DNA of 64,000 nt, from positions 37,803,540-37,867,539 of the forward strand of contig CM057233.1 in the NCBI GenBank assembly GCA_029891385.1. The letters run 5' to 3'. Of this stretch, positions 35,910-48,495 are shown piece by piece. The position numbers and the translations under genes are program-made. The notes below the pieces were generated by a model, which saw only the letters and a program-made list of their open reading frames with translations, was not told where the DNA came from and searched no databases. Source of the stretch: Erythroxylum novogranatense (lineage: Eukaryota > Streptophyta > Magnoliopsida > Malpighiales > Erythroxylaceae). Each line of letters starts with the position of its first letter. Positions within the stretch are counted from its first letter, which is position 1.

Positions 35910-38652
35910 TGTAATGCCCCGAAAATGTCAAAAAATCGCACGATCCATTCAGAGCTTCAAGCTTACTAAATTAACCTACATGGTTGGAAAGCAAAGGGGG
36001 TGGTACACTATGTACTTAGTAAGCAGGAAAAATATATATTGCAAATAGAATTTAAAACACATCAAGACGGTTTAGATAACCTAAGGACAGGTTTTCCCAT
36101 GTATCTAACATGCACCTAACCACCTATGAAATGAACATAATTGACATAAAAACGCATAGGTTTAACCTATGACTCAACATATACTGGTTTGGAACTACAT
36201 AGGCCTAGCATGTTAATCACTCATCTGGTGAACATAGGTTCCAGTTACAGTACATAAAAGCATAAAAGTATCACATGTATAAATCAAATCTCATCATAAA
36301 ATAAATCTCAGAATAGGCCAAAACAATCATGTGTGTTGCCACTAGTTGGCCAAACTAGTGGCGACACACATAATGTTTTTGCCTATTCTGAGATTTATTT
36401 TCTGACGAGATTTGATTATACATATGATGTTGTATGCACACCCACCGATTCCTAGTGTTGGCTCGACTTTTATCTGTGCTAAGTCTGGACTATAGTCGAC
36501 AAGAGCGTCATAACAGGTGATGACCTCATCAGTGACCAGATCTCTAGGTGTGAAATCACCCATAAGTCCTATAGAAAGGTATCGATATGGGGACTTGACT
36601 TTTATGTACCAATATCAAGGGTACGGGAGTCACTTAATCTATTGTGCCTAGAACACAATTGGATAATTGTTACCTCACCAATCACAAAAATCATATAAAA
36701 ATATTAAGTACGAAAATCAAATAAGGCACCATATCTTTATTTATAGGCCCAATCGATAAAATGGAACCTTGCCATGGCTCTAAGCCAAAAGAGAACACAT
36801 ACACGCAACATACATGACTTGATTATACATATGTAAATTCTAAAACATTATTTCATGCAATAAAAGTTATCTTTTTCACTTCAAGTGCAAAGTGTTATTC
36901 AAAGCAATGTCGTTTCTTAAATACATAAATATACTAGCATCCATTTGAGATTCAATTCTATTATGCATTACCCAGGTTTAAAACTCACATTCAAGTCATC
37001 ATGCATTTCTTAGGATGTTCTAATCTCATTTGAGAGATATGGTTTCCCCAACTCACCTCAAAAAAAGGTGTACACTCCCTTGACTTCAACAATCCTTGGT
37101 ACGAGCTCTTTGATTTACAGCTGCTGAGCCTTTATACATAAAAATATACAGTGTATTTACTACTCAAACATGTATCTCATATTTATACACCATCATATAA
37201 GTGTATAAAATATAATATCACTATCTTTAAGCTGTAGGATTCGGCCGTTAAGCTTCTTACATGGTTACTTCCCTTACTATTCACATTAGCTTTTCTTTTA
37301 CATTTTCCATGGCATTTAATGCCTTTAATCCAATACTTCCTCATTTCAAACATAATTAAGCACATTTTTATCCAAGCACATTAGGTCATTACTCATCAAT
37401 CTAAGCAAAAATGCAAGTTTACTCTAAGTAAACATGAAAGTCGTTTTCCAATGGATATCATTACAAATCCTTAAATCCTAAGCCAAGTTCACTTAGGCAT
37501 TTTATGAAACACCTAATGTGCATGACTTTCAACTCATATTTTTAAGATTTTATCATAGTAATTCATGCTCCTATCTTATTATATAACAAACACTTCTAAA
37601 CAACAACACAATTCACCACTCCATTCAATCCAATTCCCTTCATTTAAGCTATATTCATCATAATTATACAACTAATTACATTAGTCCATTTCTTCTCCCA
37701 TCATTTCGACCAAGCCTTATCCAATATACATATTCTTCATTTTTCATCATCAATTCACATTATACATATACAATTAACACCATAGAATTCATTTAAACCA
37801 TCAATTTTAAAAGATATTCAAAAATTCACAAACTTTCACTAAAAAGAGAACATTTCAGTTTTGGCTTAAGGGGACTTCTCCATGACTCATTTCATTCATC
37901 TAAACCATGTTTCATGCATATTCAAGCATGGAGAAAAACATATCTTAACACCAAACCCAAAATCATAAAGAAGAGAGAGATGAGATAAAATTTACCTAAA
38001 CCTTCCTTTGGTGATATCTTAAAATCCATAGAGAATTTTTCAAATCTAATGATAGATTTGAGTTCTTTGATTCTAAATTAACTTAGAACACCTTGATTTG
38101 GGTTGGAGAATCAAAAAGAATGGTAGAATTTTAGTGATGGTCAAATGGGTTCTTCTCCTGCTCTCTTCTCCTTTTTTTCAATTAAAACAAAATGTTTCTA
38201 GTCTTTAATGGTGGGGTGCACAGCCATACATGGAAAAAGGATCTAGAATACTGACTCTTCTTTGACCAAATATGGTGAAATTACCTTTTTTCCCTTAGCT
38301 TATGTGAAATTACCCTTATACCCTCCAAACTTTTCCTAAATTTGCAATTAAGCCCAAAATGTGGGAATGACCAAAATTTTTATTTTTATTTTGGTCCTCA
38401 GACTTTAAAAATAATAATTAAGCTCTTTAACTTTATAAAATTACATATTGATCCTCAAATAATTAAAAATTTGCATTTAAGTCCTTTAACTTTTAATAAT
38501 TGGCAAATAAGGCCTTATGTATATCAACCTTTCCAATTAAGCTTTCTAAGTGTCCAATAAGTTTATAAATCATGTCTAATCACCTCTAAGGCATTAGAAC
38601 ACATTTAACTCAACCACCATGGTCATATCCATCTAATGGACTCAGTTTTACA
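35910..38652 (-). mobile_element. Minus-strand LTR D (TGTAA...TTACA type), boundaries partly inferred
   Basis: On the minus strand the LTR ends CGGGGCATTACA (plus-strand TGTAATGCCCCG at 35910). A donor-like AGGTGAGTTGGG (complement near 37047-37058) and the hairpin GTAC-ATAGT-GTAC followed by CACCCCC (complement of 35996-36015) match the shared layout. Its start may be TGTAAAACTGAG at 38652, but the flanking pentamers do not agree, so that end is a guess. It is non-coding. A long inverted repeat at 36272-36428 lies where related LTRs have hairpin arrays. Confidence 0.5.
36272..36428. repeat. Long near-perfect inverted repeat (76-bp arms, 5-bp loop)
   Basis: Arms 36272-36347 and 36353-36428 are complementary over about 76 bp with roughly eight differences (about 89%). 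The innermost part is perfect (ACTAGTT / AACTAGT) around the loop 36348-36352 (GGCCA). A transcript through it would fold into a long, miRNA-precursor-like hairpin. The minus-strand open frame 36342-36563 runs through one arm and is not a convincing gene. Confidence 0.85.
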
Positions 38653-38976
38653 CACTTAGATACTTATATATCAGAAATCTCAAAGATTTCGCATACAGAT
38701 GAACTATAAGTTCGTCTAAGGGCATATAACCTTATAAATCACTGACATATATACCCAAAAGGATCTAAATACATCTTTGAACTCATATACAACCATGTAT
38801 ATATCAATATACAATAGCATCTCCAAGTATAAACCAATACAAAAAGGCTTAGAGAGTCTGACCTTACACTGACTTGTAATCGTGATTGAGTCCATGCACT
38901 CTAAAAGGATCTTAAATGTCTCTTCACCTTTTTCTTTCGTATTTAATTCCTCCAATTTGCTATGTAAAGGTGAAGA
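38653..38976. other. Short unclassified segment left of array B
   Basis: AT-rich DNA with a minus-strand open frame of 79 codons and no recognisable domain. It is the host sequence into which array B inserted; the same host continues at 53948, where a Tat/Athila gag remnant is seen on the minus strand. Confidence 0.4.
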
Positions 38977-39643
38977 GTTAGTGTTGGACCCCGAACCTTG
39001 AGTGACAATTTGACTATGATCAAGTGGATGAGTTGATTGAAATGAAGCTAAATAGCAAGAATGAGAAAGAAAAAGTGTGAAAATTTGAAGGATTTAGAAA
39101 GTTTGACTTTTTGGAGAGAGAATATTTGACTTTGAGAGTTGACTTATGATTTAGGCAAAATTTGATAAAATGATCTCCATGAAACTTGTAGATTATGTTG
39201 AGAGATTTTGTGGACATAAAGTTTGTAATTTTTCGATATCGGGGTGAAAGTTATCATCAGTCAAAGTTTATGTTTGATCGGGTTTGACTTTTATTATGGT
39301 TGAAACTTTGACTGAGAAATTAACCTAGTTAGAGGTTAATTGAGCTTTGATGTTCTTCATGAAAATTGAAGGATTTGTTTTGATCTTTATTTCGATATAA
39401 AGTATGCAATTTTTCGATCTCGGAAAATTAAGTTATGATTTTACAAGTTTGTATAGAGGATAGTATCTTTGACGGAAAATGGACTCCGTAGGAGTTGAAT
39501 TGAGTTTTATGTTTTCTTGGAAGATTTAGAGCTTCTCTCAAGCTTTCTATAGAGACTAAGTTTGTCAAAATCGGAGTTCGGGATTAAAAGTTATAAATTT
39601 TGGAAGTTTAGAGGGAAAAAAAAAAAAAAAAGAGAAAAGTTTT

Positions 39644-39735
39644 AGCGCCTCGCTAGGCGACGGCTCGCCCTAGCGAGCGGCGCCCATATCTTCTCGCTAG
39701 GCGACGCCTCGCCCTAGCGAGGCGAGGGCGCCTTG
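39644..39735. repeat. GC-rich palindromic minisatellite, LTR1
   Basis: Repeats of CTCGCTAGGCGACG and its complement-like CGCCCTAGCGAG in AT-rich surroundings, just before the CGTCCGATATCCGATTGA block. About 90 bp here, against about 205 bp in LTR2 and 227 bp in LTR3. Confidence 0.85.
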
Positions 39736-40567
39736 TCTTCATCCTCATGTTGTCTTGTGCTTTCTTCTTAAATTTTTGATTTCTTTGTTTTAATCCGATC
39801 TTTGCTCACTATTTTGCCTATATCTTTCCGTCCGATATCCGATTGAGTTGATTCTTTTGCGTTGGATTCCTAAGACAATGAATTTCATTTATAAGAAATT
39901 TGTGAACTTTTGAGGTTAAATTAATGGTGATTAATTTAATCAAAGTGAGTCGGAAATTTTCCGAGCATGATTCAGTGTTTTGTGAAATTCGGGATCTGTA
40001 GAGATCCGATTGAAGCGATTCTTGAGGCGAAATAAAGATAAGACAAGGGCTACAAATCATATGAAGACATGAAATGTCAATTTTGCCCTTAGGACTTTTA
40101 ATTTTGAATTTAAGTTCGGATTAGGGTTTAATTTTGGATTAGGAACACCTGTGAGTAATTTGAGTATAACTTTTGATCTGGGAATCGAAATGAGACAATT
40201 CTTGTTTTGAATTAAACTAGAGACATAAGGATACAATTGTTATGAAGACATCGAGTTTCAATTCTGGGATTAAGAATGTGAAATTTTGGACGGAAATAAT
40301 CGTACATAGGAAATATGTTAGAATATGGATTTTCCCGCACTGTTTCCCCAAATAACTTTTGATGTAGTGCTCGGAATTGGCGCGGTCAGTGGCGTTGGAT
40401 TCGTATGAGTGAGAGGAACATTTATCGAGAAGGAAGTTTGGACAAATTCCTTCAACTCGATAGTCTTGAATCAAACCGCAAGTAAGTGTAATTTTAAGTT
40501 TTGAATGGAGGCAATTTGGTCATTTGACCATCAATTAATGAAACACACTTGAGGAGTGTCGTTTGGC

Positions 40568-40578
40568 TTATTTAAAAG
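40568..40578 (+). promoter_or_regulatory. Candidate LTR promoter TATA-like element
   Basis: TTATTTAAAAG, kept at the matching places of LTR2 (45815-45825, last base T) and LTR3 (51118-51128). It is followed about 40 bp later by a purine-rich stretch and then by splice-donor-like AAGGTAAGT. Promoter function is inferred from sequence and position only. Confidence 0.35.
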
Positions 40579-43229
40579 CCACGAATGGGCTGGAGAAGTC
40601 TGGAATTACAGAAGAAGAGAAAGAAAATAAGAAGGAGAAGAAGAATGGAGAAGTTTGGATATTGGAGAAAAGAGAGAAAGGTAAGTTTGATTTTGTTCTA
40701 CTTAATTCTTCAAGCTTTTGGGATTTTTCCAAGAAGGAAAAGAGTGGAGAATGAAGAGCTTCTTCATGAGCCAAGAAAATTCAATTTGGAAGAGAAAGAG
40801 GTAAGAGAAATTTTCTACTTTGAGATTTTGATTAATTTTCGGTTTAGAATTATGGCATATGAGATGGGTTTATGGATTGTGGAATTAATTTTGATGTATA
40901 TGCTTTAGGTTGGGTTTAATTTTGGATGGAAAATTGAGTAAGGTTTAGGCTTAATTTTATGATTGAGAATTTTGAGATATTTTGGTGTAGAATTATAGGA
41001 AATATGATGAATTGATGATATATGAAATCAATTTTGAAGAAATTGTATTTTATGGTATTGAATTGGGATAAATTGGTTTAGGCCAATTTTAAGATTTGGG
41101 AATTTTTGAAATTGAGGATTTAAATAGTTTGGAATTAATGTGAATTGAGGAATTGTGAGATTAATTTTGAAGAAATTATGTTTTATGAGATTGAATTAAG
41201 TGTCTTGGTTTAGGCCAATTTTGAAAATTGGGGATTTTCAAAATTGGAGATTGAAATAGCTTGAATGTAAATGGAATTGGTGAATTCCTAAGTTGATTGT
41301 GAAAATTAAGTATTTTCTGATGTGAAATTTGGATGATTATGGTTTAGGTTTTGGTATTTTGGAAGAGAGAAAGCAAGGATCAATTGGAGCTTGAAATCAA
41401 GTTTAGGCAATAATTCGAGGTGGGTAGCATATTTATATTTTGATTTGTGAGCAATATGCAATTTTGAAAAATTAAAGAAAGCAATTTTGAAAATAAAGAA
41501 AGCAAAAATGTGAAAATTTTGACAAATTATTGTTTTGTAAAGGTTTGAAATTGATTTAGAATGTTTTCGAAAGATTATTATAAGTTTGAATTCATTGCTT
41601 TCAATGATTCGATAAACCGATAGAAATTTCGAAAATGCATTTGTTGTGTATGCATTATTCAATTTGTTGAAATTATTGTTTGATTGAATGTTTTGATTGT
41701 TGAATTTAGTGAATGATAGTGAATAAATTGAGTGGTATGCATTTTGGGAAAATTTTGAAGAAAATACGAAATTGAAAAGTGCCTTGAGCAATCCGACTTT
41801 TCGTTTTCGATTATGTGTTATGTGGGTTTGGTAGGTCCACTTGGTGAGTCGTTTTGTCTCTATGTGTATAGCCTTCTCCAGGCTGCCTTAGTGGCATGGA
41901 GCTCGATTCGGACTCCTTCACGGCTACTTGGACATGATGCGGAAAGTGTAATACGTTCATTCACGATTGCACCGGGACCGTTATGCGGAATTTGCGATGC
42001 GTTCTGTTGGACTAGCTGACCATTACGATATGTTATGTGTTTTGCTTTGTTTACGTGTTACGCATTCTTGTTTTAAAGTGAAATGAAAATTGAAATTATG
42101 TTGGATTCATATTTATGAAGAATTGAGAATTTTGAAAATGAGAAAAATGAGAAGTTTGGGAAAATTGGAAAGAGTTTGAGAGAAATATTTGGAAGTTGAA
42201 AAGTTTGAAAATATGAAAAGTGTTTGAGAAATTGTTTGAAAAATTATAAAGTTTGATTTGGCAAAAGCTTGTGAAAATGATTTCGCTTATTTATCGATTT
42301 ATAAATGTGTTATCCACGAGCTTTGAGCTCACCCCTCTTTCATCCTATCTCCGGGTTTGAGCGGAGATTGGATGAAAGAATGTGAACATCGATTCAAGCG
42401 GTTTGTGCTTTTGTAATTTGCATGAGTTAGTTTTGAGTAATCTGAAATTTGAGTATGGAAATGTTTATGGTTTAAGATAGATTTGAAAGAAAGTGTATTT
42501 GTGTATAAAGTTAAGTATTGTGAATGACTGTGAAATTTGTATAGGAAATTATGGAGAATTTGAGAACATATTGTATGGTTGATTTGGGAATATATATGTA
42601 TGAATTTGGAAATGAGTTGAATTATGAGTTTGGTATTTATTGATTTGAGAATTATGGAAGTATTAGTTTTAGGTTTGTGTTTCTGCTGGTGTTGGGATTC
42701 CGGACGGGAGTGTCCGATGATTCTGAGGTCTGTTGAGATTATAGAAGTGTATTCTGCCTTTGCAGGAATTTTTGGGTTAGGATAAAGGCAGCCGTTATGT
42801 TGCCGAATTTTCGATAAGATTTGGGATAAAAGTGTAATTTTGGAAATTGGATGCATTGGTTATGTTTTAAATGAGTTTGAGTAAGAGAAGAAATGAATAA
42901 GGAATGAGAATAAAGAAAGAAAAAAAATTTTCATAACGGATTTTGGAACGTCTTAGGAATTCCCAACGCGATTATGTTCATTCGATAAGTTTTCGTTGAT
43001 TATTGTTTCCGGATGTCGGATGTGTCTGCTTTGATTCGATTGAATCTATTCGTTTGATTCGATTAGTTCTTGCTTCCGCTTGCATTTGCTTCCGCTTATT
43101 TCTTTCGGTTTGTTCGCTTCGCATTTTGTTTTCGATCCGAAATTTTCGCTTCCCTTCGTTTACTTCGTTTCCGTTTGCTTCGGTTTCCGTTCAGTATAAG
43201 TAGTTGGGTTTCCGGATCGGGTCCCAACA

Positions 43230-44148
43230 TTTATGGTATCAGAGCCCAGTACTATGGTCTTAACTGGGCATAGAAGATTGATGAGAGTGTGAAAGAATAA
43301 AAAATTGAATTTGTGAGAATATCAGAGCCCAGTATTATGATCATACTTGGGCAATATGATTATCGAGATTGAATTTAGTGATTATGCAGTGAGGTTAAGA
43401 AATTTGATTGATTTTAGGTGTGTGTTAATGAACTTGAGATTTGAAGTTCATTATGGCATTATGCGATGAGAATTTTAAAATGAATTTGGATGATTCGACT
43501 TTATACCTTTATGAGATGAAAATAAGAACTGCTTGAAGGATAGGAGTAAATGAGAAATATTTGGAGAATTAAATTGATTGTGGATTAAAGTGACGAGAAT
43601 CATAATCGATTTTAGGAATGTGAAATTGATGTGCATGACTTGTCATGCCTTATTTGAAGAATTAAAGTGATTGTTTGTTTAGGATGTTAAGAATATGATT
43701 GATTAGAAACATGTGTTTGTGGAACTGGAAATGTAAATTGCAAAATGAATTGGGAGAAATTGATATAGCCTATACTTCTGTGAGATGAAAGTATGACTAT
43801 TTGAAAGATGACAAGGTGATAAAGATTAAATGATGATTGAACCATATTAGGATTCTTTAAGAAATGGACCATTGACTTGTGTCCATATCTGAAGAAATAA
43901 TGAGCTATAGATATAGTGTTTTGATATGATATGAGTGATATATGATTTAAGGAAGTGAAAATTGTGAAGAGATTGAGAATATGTATGAAGAGTAAAAGTG
44001 ATGAAAAGAAATTGATTATGAGTTGTGAAAAGACATTAGTAAGAAAGTGCTTGATGATCTTTGTTTAGAAAAAATTTATGCAAGAATGAGTTACGTGGAT
44101 TTAAGTAAATATGAATTTAGAGGACGAAATTCTTTTAAGAGGGAGAAA
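43230..44148 (+). other. Array B internal region 1, non-coding
   Basis: 919 bp. It begins with the primer site (43234-43245) and ends with the polypurine tract AAGAGGGAGAAA before 44149. No frame resembles a retroelement protein. A second, partial primer-site-like copy, ATCAGAGCCCAGT, lies at 43321-43333. Confidence 0.85.
43234..43245 (+). other. Array B primer binding site (initiator-Met tRNA)
   Basis: TGGTATCAGAGC, 4 bp inside the internal region. A hairpin GCCCAGT (43244-43250) / ACTGGGC (43263-43269) overlaps its end. In internal region 2 the site is altered (TGGTATCGAGCC near 48500). Confidence 0.88.
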
Positions 44149-47100
44149 TGTTGGACCCAGACCTTGAGTGACAATTTGACTATGATCAAGTGGATGAGTT
44201 GATTGAAATGAAGCTAAATAGCAAGAATGAGAAAGAAAAAGTGTAAAATTTGAAGGATTTAGAAAGTTTGACTTTTGGAGAGAATATTTGACTTTGAGAG
44301 TTGACTTATGATTTAGGCAAAATTTGATAAAATGATCTACATGAAACTTGTAGATTATGTTGAGAGATTTTGTGGACATAAAGTTTGTAATTTTTCGATA
44401 TCGGAGTGAAAGTTATCATCGGTCAAAGTTTATGTTTGATCAGTTTGACTTTTATTATGGTTGAAACTTTGACTGAGAAATTAACCTAGTTAGAGGTTAA
44501 TTGAGCTTTGATGTTCTTCATGAAAATTGAAGGATTTGTTTTGATCTTTATTTCGATATAAAGTATGCAATTTTTCGATCTCGGAAAATTAAGTTATGAT
44601 TTTACAAGTTTGTATAGAGGATAGTATCTTTGACGGAAAATGGACTCCGTAGGAGTTGAATTGAGTTTTATGTTTTCTTGAAGATTTAGAGCTTCTCTCA
44701 AGCTTTCTATAGAGACTAAGTTTGTCAAAATCGGAGTTCGGGATTAAAAGTTATGAATTTTGGAAGTTTAGAGGAAAAAAAAAAAAAAAGTTTTAGCCGC
44801 CTTCTGGGCGAAGCGCCGTATCTTCTCCTCGCTAGGCGACGCCTCGCCCTAGCGAGGCGGGCGCTGGCCCTTGCCCTCATGAGCTGTGCGCCTCGCTAGG
44901 CGACGCCTCGCCTAGCGAGGCGGGCGCTTCCTTCCTAGCGATGGGCGGCTCGCTCGCTCATGACGGGCGTCTCGCCTCATGAGTTAGGCGTCTCAACGCC
45001 GTTTCTTCTTAAATTTTGATTTCTTTGTTTTAATCCGACCTTTGCTCACTATTTTGCCTATATCTTTTCCGTCCGACATCCGATTGAGTTGATTCTTTTT
45101 GCGTTGGATTCCTAAGACAATGAATTTCATTTTATAAGAAATTTGTGAACTTTTGAGGTTAAATTAATGGTGATTAATTTAATCAAAGTGAGTCGGGAAA
45201 TTTTCGAGCATGATTCAGTGTTTTGTGAAATTCGGGATCTGTAGAGATCCGATTGAAGCGATTCTTGAGGCAAAATAAAGATAAGACAAGGGGCTACAAA
45301 TCATATGAAGACATGAAATGTCAATTTTGCCCTTAGGACTTTTAATTTTTGAATTTAAGTTCGGATTAGGGTTTAATTTTTGGATTGGGAACACCTGTGA
45401 GTAATTTGAGTATAACTTTTGATCTGGGAATCGAAATGAGACGATTCTTGTTTTGAATTAAACTAGAGACATAAGGCTACAATTGTTATGAAGACATCGA
45501 GTTTCAATTCTGGGATTAAGAATGTGAAATTTTGGACGGAAATAATCGTACATAGGAAATATGTTAGAATATGGATTTTCCCGCACTGTTTCGCACATAA
45601 CTTTTGATGTAGTGCTCAGAATTGAGCGCGGTCAGTGGCGTTGGATTCGTATGAGTGAGAGGAACATTTATCGAGAAGGAAGTTTGGACAAATTCCTTCA
45701 ACTCGATAGTGCGAATCAAACCGCAAGTAAGTGTAATTTTAAGTTTTGAATGGAGGGCAATTTGGTCATTTGACCATCAATTAATGAAACACACTTGAGG
45801 AGTGTCGTTTTGGCTTATTTAAAATCCACGAATGGGCTGGAGAAGTCTGGAATTACAGAAGAAGAGAAAGAAAATAAGAAGGAGAAGAAGAATGGAGAAG
45901 TTTCGGATATTGGAGAAAAGAGAGAGAAAGGTAAGTTTGATTTTGTTCTACTTAATTCTTCAAGCTTTTGGGATTTTTCCAAGAAGGAAAAGAGTGGAGA
46001 ATGAAGAGAGCTTCTTCATGAGCCAAGAAAATTCGAATTTGGAAGAGAAAGAGGTAAGAGAAATTTTTCTACTTTGAGATTTTGATTAATTTTCGGTTTA
46101 GAATTATGGCATATGAGATGGGTTTATGGATTGTGGAATTAATTTTGATGTATATGCTTTAGGTTGGGTTTAATTTTGGATGGAAAATTGAGTAAGGTTT
46201 AGGCTTAATTTTATGATTGAGAATTTTGAGATATTTTGGTGTAGAATTATAGGAAATATGATGAATTGATGATATATGAAATCAATTTTGAAGAAATTGT
46301 ATTTTATGGTATTGAATTGGGATAAATTGGTTTAGGCCAATTTTAAGATTTAGAATTTTGAAATTGAGGATTTAAATAGTTTGGAATTAATGTGAATTGA
46401 GGAATTGTGAGATTAATTTTGAAGAAATTATGTTTTATGAGATTGAATTGAGTGTCTTGGTTTAGGCCAATTTTGAAAATTGGGGATTTTCAAAATTGGA
46501 GATTGAAATAACTTGAATGTAAATGGAATTGGTGAATTCCTAAGTTGATTGTGAAAATTAAGTATTTTCGATGTGAAATTTGGATGATTATGGTTTAGGT
46601 TTTGGTATTTTGGAAGAGAAAAGCAAGGATCAATTGGAGCTTGAAATCAAGTTTAAGCAATAATTAGAGGTGGGTAGCATATTTATATTTTGATTTGTGA
46701 GCAATATGCAATTTTGAAAAATTAAAGCAATTTTGAAAAATAAAAAAGCAAAATGTGAAAATTTTGACAAATTATTGTTTTGTAAAGGTTTGAAATTCGA
46801 TTTCGAATGTTTTCGAAAGATTATTATAAGTTTGAATTCATTGCTTTCAATGATTCGATAAACCGATAGAAATTTACGAAAATGCATTTGTTGTGTATGC
46901 ATTATTCAATTTGTTGAAATTATTGTTTGATTGAATGTTTTGATTGTTGAATTTAGTGAATGATAGGTGAATAAATTGAGTGGTATGCATTTTGGGAAAA
47001 TTTTGAAGAAAATACGAAATTGAAAAGTGCCTTGAGCAATCCGACTTTTCGTTTTCGATTATGTGTTATGTGGGTTTGGTAGGTCCTTGGTGAGTCGTTA

Positions 47101-48495
47101 TTTGTCTCTATGTGTATAGCCTTCTCCAGTGCCCGCTAGTGGCATGGAGCTCGATTCGGACTCCTTCACGGCTACTTTGGACCATGAATGCGGAAAAGTG
47201 TAATACGTTCTATTCACGATCGCATGCAGGACCGTTATGCGGGGTATGCGATGCGCTCTGTTGGACCTAGCCGGACCATTCGATATGTTATGTGTTTTGC
47301 TTTGTTTACGTGTTCGCATTCTTGTTTTAAAGTGAGAAATGAAAATTGAAATTATGTTGGATTCATATTTATGAAGAATTGAGAATTTTGAAAATGAGAA
47401 AAATGAGAAGTTTGGGAAAATTGGAAAGAGTTTGAGAGAAATATTTGGAAGTTGAAAAGTTTGAAAATATGAAAAAGTGTTTGAGGAAATTGTTTGAAAA
47501 ATTATAAAGTTTGATTTGGCAAAAAGCTTGTGAAAAATGATTTCCGCTTATTTATCGATTTATAAATGTGTTATCCACGAGCTTTCGAGCTCACCCCCTC
47601 TTTCATCCCTATCTCGGGTTTGACGGGAGATTGGATGAAAGAATGTGAAGACATCAGTTCCGACGGTTTTGTGCTTTTGTAATTTGCATGAGTTAGTTTT
47701 GAGTAATCTGAAATTTGAGTATGGAAATGTTTATGGTTTAAGATAGATTTGAAAGAAAGTGTATTTGTGTATAAAGTTAAGTATTGTGAATGACTGTGAA
47801 ATTTGTATAGGAAATTATGGAGAATTTGAGAACATATTGTATGGTTGATTTGGGAATATATATGTATGAATTTGGAAATGAGTTGAATTATGAGTTTGGT
47901 ATTTATTGATTTGAGAATTATGGAAGTATTAGTTTTAGGTTTGTGTTTCTGCTGGTGTTGGGATTCCGGACGGGAGTGTCCGATGATTCTGAGGTCTGTT
48001 GAGATTATAGAAGTGTATTCGCGCTGCGGAATTTTTGGGTTAGGATAAAGCGGTAGTTATGTTGCTTAAATTTTCGATAAGATTTGGGATAAAAGTGTAA
48101 TTTTGGAAATTGGATGCATTGGTTATGTTTTAAATGAGTTTGAGTAAGAGAAGAAATGAATAAGGAATGAGAATAAAGAAAGAAAAAAAATTTTCATAAC
48201 GGATTTTGGAACGTCTTAGGAATTCCCAACGCGATTATGTTCATTCGATAAGTTTTCGTTGATTATTGTTTCCGGATGTCGGATGTGTCTGCTTTGATTC
48301 GATTGAATCTATTCGTTTGATTCGATTAGTTCTTGCTTCCGCTTGCATTTGCTTCCGCTTCGCTACTTTCGGATTTGTTCGCTTCCGCATTTTGTTTTCG
48401 ATCCGAAATTTTCGCTTCCCTTCGTTTACTTCGTTTCCGTTTGCTTCGGTTTCCGTTCAGTATAAGTAGTTGGGTTTCCGGATCGGGTCCCAACA
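44149..48495 (+). repeat. Array B LTR2 (middle LTR)
   Basis: 4347 bp, nearly identical to LTR1, including the U5 end. The GC-rich insert is at 44797-45003 and contains the inverted arms CGCCTCGCTAGGCG (44889-44902) and CGCCTAGCGAGGCG (44909-44922). It serves as 3' LTR of one unit and 5' LTR of the next. Confidence 0.92.
44797..45003. repeat. GC-rich palindromic minisatellite, LTR2
   Basis: Two or more copies of the perfect inverted pair CGCCTCGCTAGGCG / CGCCTAGCGAGGCG with 6-bp spacers, plus CTCATGA-linked copies of GGCGTCTC. It can form strong cruciforms. Confidence 0.85.

Larger units (their letters stand above)
38982..43229 (+). repeat. Array B LTR1
   Basis: 4248 bp. In order: start TGTTGGACCCCG; ~181-bp ladder (39125-39600); palindromic GC insert (39644-39735); CGTCCGATATCCGATTGAG (39830); TATA-like TTATTTAAAAG (40568-40578); purine-rich stretch; AAGGTAAGTTTG (40679) and AGAGGTAAGAG (40797); AGGTGGGTAG (41419); hairpin-array region (41825-42023); paired hairpins (42318-42377); end GGGTCCCAACA. 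It has the shortest GC insert of the three LTRs. Confidence 0.92.

Noticed and set aside
35903..38657. CACTT as target duplication of LTR D
   Set aside because: The left copy is separated from TGTAATG by two extra bases, so the fit is off and may be chance.
38716..38955. 79-codon minus-strand frame beside array B
   Set aside because: Starts with a Glu/Lys-rich stretch but no family match came to mind; kept only as unclassified host sequence.
42329..42856. 175-codon open frame on the minus strand, also intact in LTR3 (52891-53421) and partly mirrored in A
   Set aside because: It is antisense to the LTR, low in complexity (His, Ser, Ile, Asn-rich), broken in LTR2, and its sharing is explained by LTR identity. 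No domain was recognised.
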